Source of the DNA: Comamonadaceae bacterium PBBC2
GTDB lineage: Bacteria; Pseudomonadota; Gammaproteobacteria; Burkholderiales; Burkholderiaceae_C
Length of the DNA stretch: 38,101 bases
Direction: 5' to 3'
NCBI GenBank assembly: GCA_002255935.1
Contig: NKIO01000035.1
Coordinates: 1 to 38,101 of the forward strand
The position numbers and the translations under genes are program-made. Numbering within the stretch: position 1 is the first letter of the stretch; each line of letters starts with the position of its first letter. Positions 25,932 to 35,956 of the stretch are shown here, piece after piece. Under the pieces are notes generated by a model. It made no database searches. It was not told the DNA's origin and was given only the letters and a program-made list of their open reading frames with translations.

Positions 25932-26831
25932 ATGAACCGCATTGGATTTTGGATATCCAGCCTGCTCGTGGCGTTCGCACTGCTGAGCTCCACCGTCTTC
26001 GTGGTGGACCAGCGCCAGTTTGGCGTGGTGTATGCCTTGGGCCAGATCAAGGAAGTGATCACCGAACCCGGTCTGCACTTCAAGCTGCCGCCCCCGCTGC
26101 AAAACGTCAACTACATCGACAAGCGTTTGTTGACTTTGGACAGTCCTGACACCGAGCCCATGCTCACGGCTGAAAAGCAGCGCGTGGTGATCGACTGGTA
26201 TGTGCGCTGGCGCATCAGCGACCCGCAGGCCTATATCCGCAACGTCGGCTTGGACGAGAAGTCCGGCGCCAACCAGCTCAACCGTGTGGTGCGAAACGCC
26301 TTCCAAGAAGAGATCAACAAGCACACCGTCAAAGAATTGCTGTCGCTCAAGCGCGAAGCCCTGATGGACGACGTCAAGCGTGCCGTGCTCGAAGTGGTCA
26401 AAGGCAGCAAGCCTTGGGGCGTGGACGTGGTCGATGTGCGCATCAGCCGCGCCGATTATGTGGACGCCATCACCGAGTCGGTTTACCGCCGCATGGAGGC
26501 CGAGCGCAAGCGCGTGGCCAATGAACTGCGTTCAACCGGTGGTGCCGAGGGCGAAAAAATCCGCGCCGATGCCGAACGTCAACGCGATGTGACCGTGGCC
26601 AATGCCTACCGCGAAGCGCAAAAAATCAAAGGGCAGGGCGATGCCCAAGCCGCACGCATTTATGCCGAGTCCTTCGGCAAAGACCCTCAGTTTGCGCAGT
26701 TCTACCGCAGCCTGGAGTCCTACAAAACCACGTTTGCCACCAAGTCCGACGTGATGGTGCTCGACCCCGGCAGCTCTGACTTTTTCAAGGCCATGCGCGG
26801 CGCTGGTGCAGGCGCAGCCCCCAGAAAGTAA
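25932..26831 (+). CDS. hflC: HflC, subunit of the FtsH-regulating HflKC complex
   Basis: HflC is the partner of HflK. The 299-residue product has an N-terminal signal anchor at ~5-24 (GFWISSLLVAFALLSSTVFV), the SPFH domain from ~24 (VVDQRQFGVVYALGQIKEVI) to ~200, and a C-terminal coiled region rich in Ala/Glu (ADAERQRDVTVANAYREAQK). The start ATG has AAGGA at 25918-25922, 9 bases upstream and overlapping the hflK stop. This tight link keeps the two subunits in step. Confidence 0.95.
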   Translation: MNRIGFWISSLLVAFALLSSTVFVVDQRQFGVVYALGQIKEVITEPGLHFKLPPPLQNVNYIDKRLLTLDSPDTEPMLTAEKQRVVIDWYVRWRISDPQAYIRNVGLDEKSGANQLNRVVRNAFQEEINKHTVKELLSLKREALMDDVKRAVLEVVKGSKPWGVDVVDVRISRADYVDAITESVYRRMEAERKRVANELRSTGGAEGEKIRADAERQRDVTVANAYREAQKIKGQGDAQAARIYAESFGKDPQFAQFYRSLESYKTTFATKSDVMVLDPGSSDFFKAMRGAGAGAAPRK

Positions 26832-26834
26832 GTC

Positions 26835-27020
26835 TTGAGCGAAACCCTCCTGCTGGCTCTGGGCCTCATGCTCATCCTGGAGGGCCTGATGCCCATGGTC
26901 TCGCCGCTGCGCTGGCGGCGGCTGTTTGAGCAGCTTTTGCAGCTGCAGGACGGTCAAATCCGGTTTTTCGGACTCTTCATGGTCTTTGCAGGCTTGTTGT
27001 TGCTTTGGTGGGTTTCCTGA
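26835..27020 (+). CDS. yjeT: DUF2065 family small membrane protein (YjeT-like)
   Basis: This 61-residue protein begins with a TTG and consists of two hydrophobic helices, LLLALGLMLILEGLMPMV at the N-terminus and FFGLFMVFAGLLLLWWV at the C-terminus. They are joined by a basic loop (SPLRWRRLFEQLLQLQDGQI). This is the DUF2065 pattern. In E. coli the DUF2065 gene yjeT also lies between hflC and purA, so the synteny supports the name. The function is unknown; association with HflKC-FtsH is only suggested by position. It begins 3 bases after hflC. Confidence 0.85.
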   Translation: MSETLLLALGLMLILEGLMPMVSPLRWRRLFEQLLQLQDGQIRFFGLFMVFAGLLLLWWVS

Positions 27021-27036
27021 GCCTTGGGCCAGAAAA

Positions 27037-27072
27037 CCGGCCTGCAAGCCGGTAAAATCTCTGTTTTAACAG
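27037..27072 (+). repeat. two small hairpins in the yjeT-hisZ gap
   Basis: ACCGGC/GCCGGT (27037-27042 with 27049-27054) forms a 6-bp stem, and CTGTT/AACAG (27061-27065 with 27068-27072) a second one. TAAAAT at 27054-27059 could be a -10 for hisZ, but no -35 fits at normal spacing. Whether this is a terminator or a promoter region cannot be settled here. Confidence 0.35.
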
Positions 27073-27087
27073 TCCCCCTCCAATCCC

Positions 27088-29594
<2,507 letters not shown>

Positions 29595-29646
29595 AGTGCG
29601 GCCCCATTTTTAAATCCTTCACTGACCCTTTGACTGGAGCAACCCC

Positions 29647-30171
29647 ATGTTGACCGAAGACGGCAAACACCTGTACGTGAGCTACGACGAGTACCACAAC
29701 CTCATCGAAAAACTCGCCATCAAGATCTACCAATCTGGCTGGGAATTCGACACCATCTTGTGCCTGGCCCGTGGCGGCATGCGTCCTGGCGACATCTTGT
29801 CGCGCGTGTTTGACAAGCCCCTGGCCATCATGTCCACCAGCTCCTACCGCGCCGACGCCGGCACCGTGCAAGGGCACCTGGACATTGCCCGTTTCATCAC
29901 CACCCCCAAAGGTGAGATCGCTGGCCGCGTTTTGCTGGTGGACGACTTGGCCGACACTGGCCACACCCTGCGTGCCGTGGTCGATCAGTTGAAAAACAAC
30001 TACAAGCCGATCACCGAGCTTCGCTCGGCCGTGATCTGGACCAAAGGCGTGTCGACCTTCAAGCCCGATTACTCGATCGAAGACCTGCCCACCAACCCTT
30101 GGATCCACCAGCCTTTCGAGCCGTATGACAGCATGCGCCCCGAAAAGCTCTTGGAAAAGTGGAAAGTCTGA
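29647..30171 (+). CDS. phosphoribosyltransferase, probably purine salvage
   Basis: The 174-residue product is a type I phosphoribosyltransferase. The PRPP-binding motif RVLLVDDLADTGHTL is at ~94-108. The substrate loop and hood segments are around CLARGGMRPGDILSRV (39-54) and WTKGVSTFKPDYSIEDLP. The general form is of the hypoxanthine/xanthine-guanine type. The base it uses cannot be read from the sequence, but the place after purA suggests a purine. GGAG lies 7 bases before the ATG. The gap to purA is 52 bases, so the genes probably share a transcript, which ends at the strong terminator just downstream. Confidence 0.85.
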   Translation: MLTEDGKHLYVSYDEYHNLIEKLAIKIYQSGWEFDTILCLARGGMRPGDILSRVFDKPLAIMSTSSYRADAGTVQGHLDIARFITTPKGEIAGRVLLVDDLADTGHTLRAVVDQLKNNYKPITELRSAVIWTKGVSTFKPDYSIEDLPTNPWIHQPFEPYDSMRPEKLLEKWKV

Positions 30172-30191
30172 GTTTGATCTGACCGTGAATG

Positions 30192-30220
30192 ACAGCCTCC
30201 TTCGGGAGGCTGTTTGCTTT
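30192..30220 (+). terminator. Rho-independent terminator after the phosphoribosyltransferase gene
   Basis: A perfect 9-bp stem (30192-30200 with 30205-30213) is closed by a TTCG tetraloop and followed by TTTGCTTT. It ends 11 bases before the next start codon. Confidence 0.88.
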
Positions 30221-30231
30221 AGGATGCCCCC

Positions 30232-31449
30232 ATGACTGACCAGCGCTCCAGCACCACCCATCTGATCCATCACCCATACCAACCACCAGAAGGCTTTGCG
30301 GCGCCTCAGGTGGGGGTGTTCAAGGCGTCCACGGTTTACTTCCCCAACGTGGCCGCCATGCGCCAGCGCGAGTGGAAAGACAAGTCGGCCTACACCTACG
30401 GCTTGCACGGCACACCCACCACCTACACCCTCGAAGAGCGTCTGTGCGCCCTAGAAGGCGGCCTGCAATGTGTGCTCGTGCCCAGCGGGCTGGCTGCGTT
30501 GGCCACGGTGGCACTGGCCCTGCTTCAAGCCGGTGATGAAGTGCTGATCCCCGACAACGCCTATGGCCCCAACAAGGCCCTGGCCGAAGGCGAGTTGCGT
30601 CACTTTGGCATCACGCACCAGTATTACGACCCGCTGGACCCCGACGATTTGTCGGCGCGCATGAATGAGCGCACAAGGTTGGTGTGGATCGAGGCCCCCG
30701 GCTCGGTCAGCATGGAATTTCCCGATCTGCCCGAGTTGGTGCGCCGATGCAAAGCGCGTGGTGTGATTTGCGCTTTGGACAACACTTGGGGCGCAGGCTT
30801 GGCCTTTGCGCCTTTTGACTTGTTGCGCGACGGTACGCTGGGCGTGGACATCAGCGCCCACGCTTTGACCAAATACCCCAGCGGCGGCGGCGATGTGCTC
30901 ATGGGCAGCATCATCACGCGCGATGCCACTTTGCACCTGAAGATCAAGCTGTGCCACATGCGCCTGGGTTTGGGTGTGGGGGCCAACGACGCCGAAGCTG
31001 TGTTGCGCGCTTTGCCCAGCATGGCCCTTCGTTATGCTGCGCACGACCGCAGCGCACGCACGCTGGCCGCTTGGTGGCAGGCGCAGCCGCAATGCGCGCA
31101 GGTTTTGCACCCCGCATTCGATTCGTCGCCAGGGCATGCACATTGGCAGCAACTGTGCGGCGATCACAGCGATTTGGCCGCTGGACTCTTCAGCGTGATG
31201 GTGGATGCGCGATACAGTCAGGCGCAGGTCGATGCTTTTTGCGATGGGCTGCGTCTGTTCAAGATCGGCTACAGCTGGGGCGGGCCGATCAGTCTGGTCG
31301 TGCCCTACGACCTGCCATCCATGCGCAAGCGCCCCACACATCACCTGTCAAAGGGCCGCTTGGTGCGCTTTTCGGTTGGGCTTGAATCGGTGCAAGACTT
31401 GCAAGCCGACCTTCAGCGCTCGATGGATCTGCACCTGCCGCTTGTGTGA
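30232..31449 (+). CDS. metC: cystathionine beta-lyase (MetC-type PLP enzyme)
   Basis: This PLP-dependent enzyme of the Cys/Met metabolism family most likely cleaves cystathionine to homocysteine, pyruvate and ammonia. It has 405 residues. The PLP lysine is K214 in SAHALTKYPSGGGDVLMGS. The Y/R pair for the phosphate is in TYGLHGTPTTYTLEERL, and LDNTWGAGLAF is the aspartate strand. The ending SKGRLVRFSVGLESVQDL is typical. A gamma-synthase or gamma-lyase of the same fold cannot be excluded, but the WG residues after LDNT are as in bacterial MetC. AGGA lies 9 bases before the ATG. It stands alone after a terminator, and no promoter is visible in the 11-base gap, so the promoter may lie within or before the terminator. 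Confidence 0.88.
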   Translation: MTDQRSSTTHLIHHPYQPPEGFAAPQVGVFKASTVYFPNVAAMRQREWKDKSAYTYGLHGTPTTYTLEERLCALEGGLQCVLVPSGLAALATVALALLQAGDEVLIPDNAYGPNKALAEGELRHFGITHQYYDPLDPDDLSARMNERTRLVWIEAPGSVSMEFPDLPELVRRCKARGVICALDNTWGAGLAFAPFDLLRDGTLGVDISAHALTKYPSGGGDVLMGSIITRDATLHLKIKLCHMRLGLGVGANDAEAVLRALPSMALRYAAHDRSARTLAAWWQAQPQCAQVLHPAFDSSPGHAHWQQLCGDHSDLAAGLFSVMVDARYSQAQVDAFCDGLRLFKIGYSWGGPISLVVPYDLPSMRKRPTHHLSKGRLVRFSVGLESVQDLQADLQRSMDLHLPLV

Positions 31450-31454
31450 TTTGG

Positions 31455-31475
31455 CGCTCTGAGGGGCGTTTTCTT
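31455..31475 (+). terminator. candidate terminator after metC
   Basis: CGCTC (31455-31459) pairs with GGGCG (31464-31468), with one G:T pair, and TTTTCTT follows (31469-31475). The stem is short, so the strength is moderate. Confidence 0.5.
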
Positions 31476-31545
31476 GGTAGTTTCCTGACTGGTCATCCGG
31501 CCCCTTCCGGTTTAGCCTTGGGGCCAACTGAGAACAGGGTATTTC

Positions 31546-32421
31546 ATGTCTGCCAACGCCTCGCAAACCGCGCCCCACGACACCCAAGATTCGGCGCTGC
31601 CCACCATGGCGGTGCCCTATGTGCCGCCCCCGCCGGTGGGGCCCAGAGCCCACATGCGCTCACTCGGTTGGGGCAGCCCGTTTCGCTGGTTGGAGCTGGG
31701 CCGCAAAGATTTGTTCAAGTACCCCGGCATTGCGCTGTTTTACGGCGTTTGTTTTTTCCTGATGGCGCAGGTCTTGGCGCTGGTTTTCAAACACAAGCCC
31801 GAATACACCTTGTCCATGATTTCGGGTTGCCTGTTGATCGGCCCGTTCTTGGCGATGGGCCTGTACGAAGTCAGCCGCCGCCTGGAGCAGGGCGAGGTGC
31901 CCGACATGGCCACGTCTCTGATGTGTTGGGACCAGTACATCCCCAGCATGGCCATGTTGGTCTTGGTGCTGATGGTGCTCGAACTCTTGTGGGGCAGGGC
32001 CTCGCTGGTGGTCTTTGCGGTCTTTTTTGACACCGGTATGCCGTCCACCACGGGTGTGCTGGAGGCCATCTTCAACCCCAAAAACATCGAATTTGTGATG
32101 GTCTATTTGATGGTGGGGGGTGTTTTTGCCGCGCTGGTGTTTGGCCTGTCGGTGGTGTCGATCCCCATGATCTTAGACCGAGACACCGATGCGATTTCGG
32201 CGGTGCTCACCAGCATGCGTGTGGTGTTTTCGCATCCCGGCGTGCTTTTGTTGTGGGGCGCTTTGCTGGGTGTTTTGGTGGTGGGCGCCTTGTGGCCATG
32301 GGGCTTGGGCATCGTTTTTGTCGGCCCTTGGTTGGGCCATGCCAGCTGGCATGCCTACCGTGGCAGCGTTGAGTGGGAAGAATCACTTCCCGAAGCTGTT
32401 ACATTGGGCACCAACAAATAA
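31546..32421 (+). CDS. DUF2189 family integral membrane protein
   Basis: The 291-residue product has a hydrophilic, Pro-rich N-terminus (~1-62) followed by a membrane part with about six hydrophobic segments: IALFYGVCFFLMAQVLALVF, MISGCLLIGPFLAMGLYEVS, MAMLVLVLMVLELLWG, VYLMVGGVFAALVFGLSVVS, VLLLWGALLGVLVVGALWPW and GIVFVGPWLGHASWHAYR. This is the pattern of DUF2189, whose function is unknown. WGSPFRWLELGRKDLFKYPG before the first helix is characteristic. The next gene begins right after its stop, so a coupled expression is likely. I cannot assign a substrate or role. Confidence 0.82.
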   Translation: MSANASQTAPHDTQDSALPTMAVPYVPPPPVGPRAHMRSLGWGSPFRWLELGRKDLFKYPGIALFYGVCFFLMAQVLALVFKHKPEYTLSMISGCLLIGPFLAMGLYEVSRRLEQGEVPDMATSLMCWDQYIPSMAMLVLVLMVLELLWGRASLVVFAVFFDTGMPSTTGVLEAIFNPKNIEFVMVYLMVGGVFAALVFGLSVVSIPMILDRDTDAISAVLTSMRVVFSHPGVLLLWGALLGVLVVGALWPWGLGIVFVGPWLGHASWHAYRGSVEWEESLPEAVTLGTNK

Positions 32422-32426
32422 AGGAG
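32421..32426 (+). promoter_or_regulatory. ribosome binding site fixing the TTG start at 32432
   Basis: AAGGAG overlaps the end of the DUF2189 stop codon and lies 5 bases before the TTG at 32432. Confidence 0.7.
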
Positions 32427-32431
32427 CCATC

Positions 32432-32626
32432 TTGGCCACACCCAACTACGGATTCGAAAAACGCCAAAAAGAACTGGCCAAGAAACGCAAAAAAGAGGAC
32501 AAGCTCAAAGCCAAAGCCGAGCGCAAATCCGGCTCACCTTCAGATGACGGCACAGACATGGAAGATGCCGATCAGGCCGGCGCAACCGTGTTTGCCGCAC
32601 CGGCCATGGACAAGCCCGCCAGCTGA
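32432..32626 (+). CDS. small charged protein of unknown function
   Basis: The 64-residue product starts at a TTG with an AAGGAG site 5 bases upstream. It begins with ATPNYGFEKRQKELAKKR, a very basic Lys-rich helix (about residues 9-35). It continues with a Ser/Gly break and an acidic stretch (SDDGTDMEDAD), ending in Ala/Pro. There is no signal or membrane segment, so it is probably cytoplasmic; a nucleic-acid or ribosome contact is possible from charge alone. I know no function for it. It is translated right after the DUF2189 protein and converges on mnmH with a 27-base gap. Confidence 0.65.
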   Translation: MATPNYGFEKRQKELAKKRKKEDKLKAKAERKSGSPSDDGTDMEDADQAGATVFAAPAMDKPAS

Positions 32627-32653
32627 GCTTTCAAGCCATGGGGCCTTGCCCCT

Positions 32654-33715
32654 TCAGACCGGGCCCTGCACCATGTGATGCGCCAAGGCTTGCATGTGCG
32701 CCAGCGAGTGACTCTCTGGCGCTACCACTGGGGCCTTGCTGTAATGCTCAAAATTCTTGCCGGTGGACGTTTCGTAACCTGGGTCGTAATGCAGGTTCAG
32801 CAAATCGGCCACCACTTCGCGCATCTGGCCCCGCGCAATTTTTTCTTTCCAGCCATCCACCACGGCTTTGCCACGCAAGGCGACCAAGCGCTCTAACCGG
32901 TCGATGAAAAACGCCGCATCTTGCGTGAAAAAAGCGTAGTCCTCCATCAGCAGATCGACGCGGCTGTCCAGTGACAGTTCCATGCGGATGCAGGGGCTGG
33001 CCCGCATGGCCACCATCAACTCGGCGGGTACCGTCAAGTTGCCGACTTTTTTGCTCTCAGCTTCCACGTAAACCGGCCGCGCCGGGTCAAAGCGGCGCAG
33101 CGCGTCCCACACTTGGGTGTCGAAAGCTTTTTGGCTGGGTTGAGCCTGGCCCGGAATCAAACCCAGCACAGAGCTGCGGTGCACGGCAATCGCTTCCAGA
33201 TCCAGCACCTGAGCGCCTTCCTGGGCCAAGGCCTGCAACAAACGTGTTTTGCCCGAGCCAGTGGGTCCGCACAAGACCTGAAACTGCAATCGCTGCGCTT
33301 GGCGTGGTGTGTCTTCCATGACCTCTTTGCGAAAGGCCTTGTAGCCGCCTTCGATCAGGTGCACATTGAAGCCGATCTGCCCCAAGATCAGCGCCAGCGA
33401 ATTGCTGCGCTTGCCGCCGCGCCAGCAATAAATCAATGGCTGCCAGTTCTTGGGCTTGTCCATCACCTTGGTTTCGATGTGCTGGGCGATGTTTTTGGCC
33501 ACCAGCGCAGCACCGATTTTTTGCGCCTCGAAAGGGCTGACCTGCTTGTACAAAGTGCCTACGCGGATGCGCTCTTCGTTGTTCAGCGATGGCCAGCTTT
33601 GGGCATTGGGCAAATGGTCTTCGGCATGCTCGCCTTCGGACCGGGCGTCCAGGATGGCATCGAACTGGTCGAGTTTGGCCATGGCATCAAAGGCCGAAAT
33701 CAGGTGAACACTCAT
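32654..33715 (-). CDS. mnmH: tRNA 2-selenouridine synthase (rhodanese/P-loop fusion)
   Basis: MnmH (SelU) replaces sulfur by selenium at the wobble 2-thiouridine of some tRNAs, using selenophosphate, and can also geranylate the thiouridine. The product has 353 residues from the ATG at 33715. The N-terminal rhodanese domain has its active C97 in IYCWRGGKRSNS. The C-terminal P-loop is CGPTGSGKTRLL (from ~149). An upstream TTG at 33742 was rejected because it lies inside tesA and is not conserved. The ATG overlaps the tesA stop (ATGA), so the two are coupled. The selenophosphate synthetase gene selD is not in this window. Confidence 0.92.
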   Translation of the reverse strand: MSVHLISAFDAMAKLDQFDAILDARSEGEHAEDHLPNAQSWPSLNNEERIRVGTLYKQVSPFEAQKIGAALVAKNIAQHIETKVMDKPKNWQPLIYCWRGGKRSNSLALILGQIGFNVHLIEGGYKAFRKEVMEDTPRQAQRLQFQVLCGPTGSGKTRLLQALAQEGAQVLDLEAIAVHRSSVLGLIPGQAQPSQKAFDTQVWDALRRFDPARPVYVEAESKKVGNLTVPAELMVAMRASPCIRMELSLDSRVDLLMEDYAFFTQDAAFFIDRLERLVALRGKAVVDGWKEKIARGQMREVVADLLNLHYDPGYETSTGKNFEHYSKAPVVAPESHSLAHMQALAHHMVQGPV

Positions 33716-34362
33716 TTCAATTGTTTCTTCAGGGCGGGCCAAACATTGGCCAGCAGTTGCGGCTGAGCCGATTCATTGGGGTGGATGCGGTCGGCCTGAA
33801 ACCATTTGAGCGGGTCGGCATCGTCGCCCACACCGCGCAAAAAGAAGGGCACCAAACCCGCTTTCGATTGTTTGGCCAGCTGCACGTACATGGCGGCGAA
33901 CTGCCGGTTCATGTCGGGGCCGTAGTTGGGCGGCATTTGCATGCCCAGCAGCAGCACCTGCGCGCCGGCGGCTTTGGCTTGCGCGACCATGGCTTGCAGA
34001 TTGTCTTGGGTCATGGCCAGGGGCAAGCCGCGCAAGGCGTCGTTGCCACCCAGCTCGATCACCACATGGCTGGGCTGGTGCTTTTGCAGCAGGGCAGGCA
34101 AACGCGAGCGACCGCCCGAAGTGGTGTCGCCACTGATGCTGGCGTTGACCAGCTCGGCCGGGTATTTTTCTTCGGTCAGCTTTTGCGCCAGCAACTTGAC
34201 CCAGCCCGTGCCCCGCGCCAGGCCGTACTCGGCACTCAGCGAGTCGCCCAGCACCAAAATGCGCGTGGGCTTGGCCGCCCCTGCGGACGCGCCAAAGCCC
34301 TGACCCACAAGGGCCAGCACGCTCAGGGTAAAGTGGCGTCGTCTCAACAAAGGTGTGTGCAT
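33712..34362 (-). CDS. tesA: TesA-like SGNH lysophospholipase/arylesterase, exported
   Basis: This is a periplasmic esterase of the SGNH/GDSL family (thioesterase I/lysophospholipase L1). It has 216 residues from the ATG at 34362. The N-terminus [20 protein letters not shown] has a signal peptide with a twin-arginine-like RRHF. Catalytic residues are S41 in LGDSLSAEYG, glycine and asparagine in ELGGNDAL, and the D191/H194 pair in DRIHPNE. Upstream in-frame ATGs at 34374-34377 and a TTG at 34398 are alternatives. In E. coli, tesA is likewise divergent from the ABC gene ybbA, which supports the name. Its start codon shares the CATG with the ABC gene on the other strand. Confidence 0.88.
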   Translation of the reverse strand: MHTPLLRRRHFTLSVLALVGQGFGASAGAAKPTRILVLGDSLSAEYGLARGTGWVKLLAQKLTEEKYPAELVNASISGDTTSGGRSRLPALLQKHQPSHVVIELGGNDALRGLPLAMTQDNLQAMVAQAKAAGAQVLLLGMQMPPNYGPDMNRQFAAMYVQLAKQSKAGLVPFFLRGVGDDADPLKWFQADRIHPNESAQPQLLANVWPALKKQLK

Positions 34363-35050
34363 GCCTGAATCCATCATTGCCGTTCGTGGCGTTTGCAAAA
34401 GCGTTCAAGACGCCAGCGGGTCGCTGGACATTTTGCGCGATATCGAATTCTCGCTTCACGCGGGGGAAACAGCCGCCATTGTCGGTGCTTCCGGCTCGGG
34501 CAAAAGCACCTTGCTGGCCATCATGGCCGGTCTCGATACACCCAGCACCGGCCAGGTGGTGCTGGCCGGTCAACCGATGTTTGACCTGAACGAAGACCAA
34601 CGCGCCGCATTGCGTGCCAGCCATGTGGGCTTTGTGTTTCAGAGCTTTCAGCTCATGCCCAATCTGACCGCGCTTGAAAACGTGATGCTGCCGCTGGAAC
34701 TGGCCGGACGGCCTGACGCCCGCAGCACCGCCACCGCCATGCTTCAACGTGTGGGCTTGGGCGAGCGGCTCAAGCACTTGCCCAAAGTGCTCAGTGGCGG
34801 CGAACAGCAGCGCGTGGCTCTGGCCCGTGCCTTTGTGGTGCAACCTGCGCTGTTGTTGGCCGACGAGCCCACGGGCAGCTTGGACCACGCGACCGGTCAG
34901 GCCATCATGGACCTGATGTTTGCGCTCAATCGGGAGCAGGGCACCACCTTGGTCTTGGTCACGCACGACCGGCAACTGGCTGCGCGTTGCGAGCGCATGC
35001 TGGTCATTGAAGCCGGTCGGCTGACCGAAACTTCTGCGGCCACGGCCTGA
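34361..35050 (+). CDS. YbbA/LolD-type ABC transporter ATPase
   Basis: The 229-residue product is a MacB/LolD-family ABC ATPase. The Walker A motif is GASGSGKST (42-50), the Q-loop Q94 in [18 protein letters not shown], the signature [14 protein letters not shown] (144-157), and Walker [13 protein letters not shown] (165-175). The family couples ATP use to mechanical work on envelope substrates. Next to tesA, YbbA is the likely relative. AAAGGTG lies 6 bases before the ATG, while a GTG at 34355 would place the start inside that ribosome site. No permease (YbbP- or LolC-like) is beside it: the next gene is rlmB, so the partner is elsewhere or absent. Confidence 0.88.
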   Translation: MPESIIAVRGVCKSVQDASGSLDILRDIEFSLHAGETAAIVGASGSGKSTLLAIMAGLDTPSTGQVVLAGQPMFDLNEDQRAALRASHVGFVFQSFQLMPNLTALENVMLPLELAGRPDARSTATAMLQRVGLGERLKHLPKVLSGGEQQRVALARAFVVQPALLLADEPTGSLDHATGQAIMDLMFALNREQGTTLVLVTHDRQLAARCERMLVIEAGRLTETSAATA

Positions 35051-35087
35051 AGTCTTGCTGCTGTGGGTGTCTGCGCAGCGGACCAAC

Positions 35088-35093
35088 GATAAT
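35088..35093 (+). promoter_or_regulatory. -10 element suggesting a leaderless rlmB mRNA
   Basis: GATAAT ends 6 bases before the rlmB ATG at 35100, so transcription would begin at or next to the start codon. No Shine-Dalgarno sequence is seen before this ATG. No clear -35 is visible. Confidence 0.4.
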
Positions 35094-35099
35094 GGCTGC

Positions 35100-35834
35100 A
35101 TGTCATCTCACAAAGTGCTGTACGGCTTTCATGCCGTAGGCGTTCGCCTCAAGATCGCCCCCCAATCCATCATCGAAATCCATTTCGAGGTCACGCGCCG
35201 TGACGCCCGCATGCGGCAATTCATCGACAAGGCCCGCGACTCGGGCATGCGCATGGTTGAATCCGACAACGAGCGCTTGGCCAAATTGGCCGGCGGTCAC
35301 GGCCACCAGGGCGTGGTGGCGCTGGTCGCACCCATTCCGCAAAACCACTCGCTGGACGATTTGCTCGACACCATCGAAGGCCCGCCGCTGCTCTTGGTGC
35401 TGGACGGTGTGACCGATCCGCACAACCTCGGCGCTTGCCTGCGGGTGGCCGATGGGGCGGGTGCCCACGCTGTGATCGCCCCCAAAGACCATGCCGCCGG
35501 CATCAACGCCACCGTGGCCAAAGTGGCCAGTGGCGCCGCCGAGACCATGCCGTATTTCATGGTGACCAATCTGGCCCGCACCTTGGGAGAGCTCAAGGAA
35601 CGCAGCATCTGGATCGTGGGCACCAGCGGCGATGCGCCGCGCACCGTGTACCAATCGGACCTCAAGGGCCCCACGGCCTTGGTGCTGGGCGCCGAAGGCC
35701 CGGGCATGCGCCAGCTGACCCGCAAGACCTGCGATGAGCTGGTCAGCATCCCGATGCAAGGCGCTGTGGAGAGCCTGAACGTGTCGGTGGCCAGCGGTGT
35801 CTGCCTTTACGAGGCGCTGCGCCAGCGCACTTGA
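35100..35834 (+). CDS. rlmB: 23S rRNA Gm2251 2'-O-methyltransferase RlmB
   Basis: RlmB is a SpoU-family (SPOUT, trefoil-knot) methyltransferase that modifies G2251 in the peptidyl-transferase region. It has 244 residues from the ATG at 35100; the frame is open back to 35055. The N-terminal RNA-binding domain spans ~5-78 ([20 protein letters not shown]). SpoU motif 1 is [14 protein letters not shown] (107-119), motif 2 is [12 protein letters not shown], and motif 3 is [15 protein letters not shown] near the end. It may be transcribed separately, as a -10-like element is close to the ATG. The downstream REP-like hairpin may end its mRNA. Confidence 0.94.
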   Translation: MSSHKVLYGFHAVGVRLKIAPQSIIEIHFEVTRRDARMRQFIDKARDSGMRMVESDNERLAKLAGGHGHQGVVALVAPIPQNHSLDDLLDTIEGPPLLLVLDGVTDPHNLGACLRVADGAGAHAVIAPKDHAAGINATVAKVASGAAETMPYFMVTNLARTLGELKERSIWIVGTSGDAPRTVYQSDLKGPTALVLGAEGPGMRQLTRKTCDELVSIPMQGAVESLNVSVASGVCLYEALRQRT

Positions 35835-35853
35835 GGGGGTCGGTTGCGCTGTT

Positions 35854-35930
35854 TGTCGGCGCTGAAGCTCCGACCTACCGATCGACACAGTGTTTTGTAG
35901 GTCGGCGGCTTTAGCCCCGACATGTTTTTT
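35854..35930 (+). repeat. REP-like imperfect palindrome with T tract
   Basis: The 25-nt arm at 35854-35878 and the 26-nt arm at 35897-35922 are reverse complements except for three differences and one inserted base. The ends GTAGGTCGG/CCGACCTAC and TGTCGG/CCGACA are exact. An 18-nt spacer separates them, and six T residues follow (35925-35930). The GTAGGTCGGCGGCTTTAGCC-type sequence resembles REP elements that are mobilised by REP-associated tyrosine transposases. It could also serve as terminator for rlmB. I see only this one copy in the window. Confidence 0.7.
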
Positions 35931-35956
35931 CCTAAACGAATGAAAGGGAGTTCGCC

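Noticed and set aside
32640..32652. GGGGC/GCCCC hairpin between the 64-residue protein gene and mnmH
   Set aside because: No T tract follows on either strand, so I did not call it a terminator.
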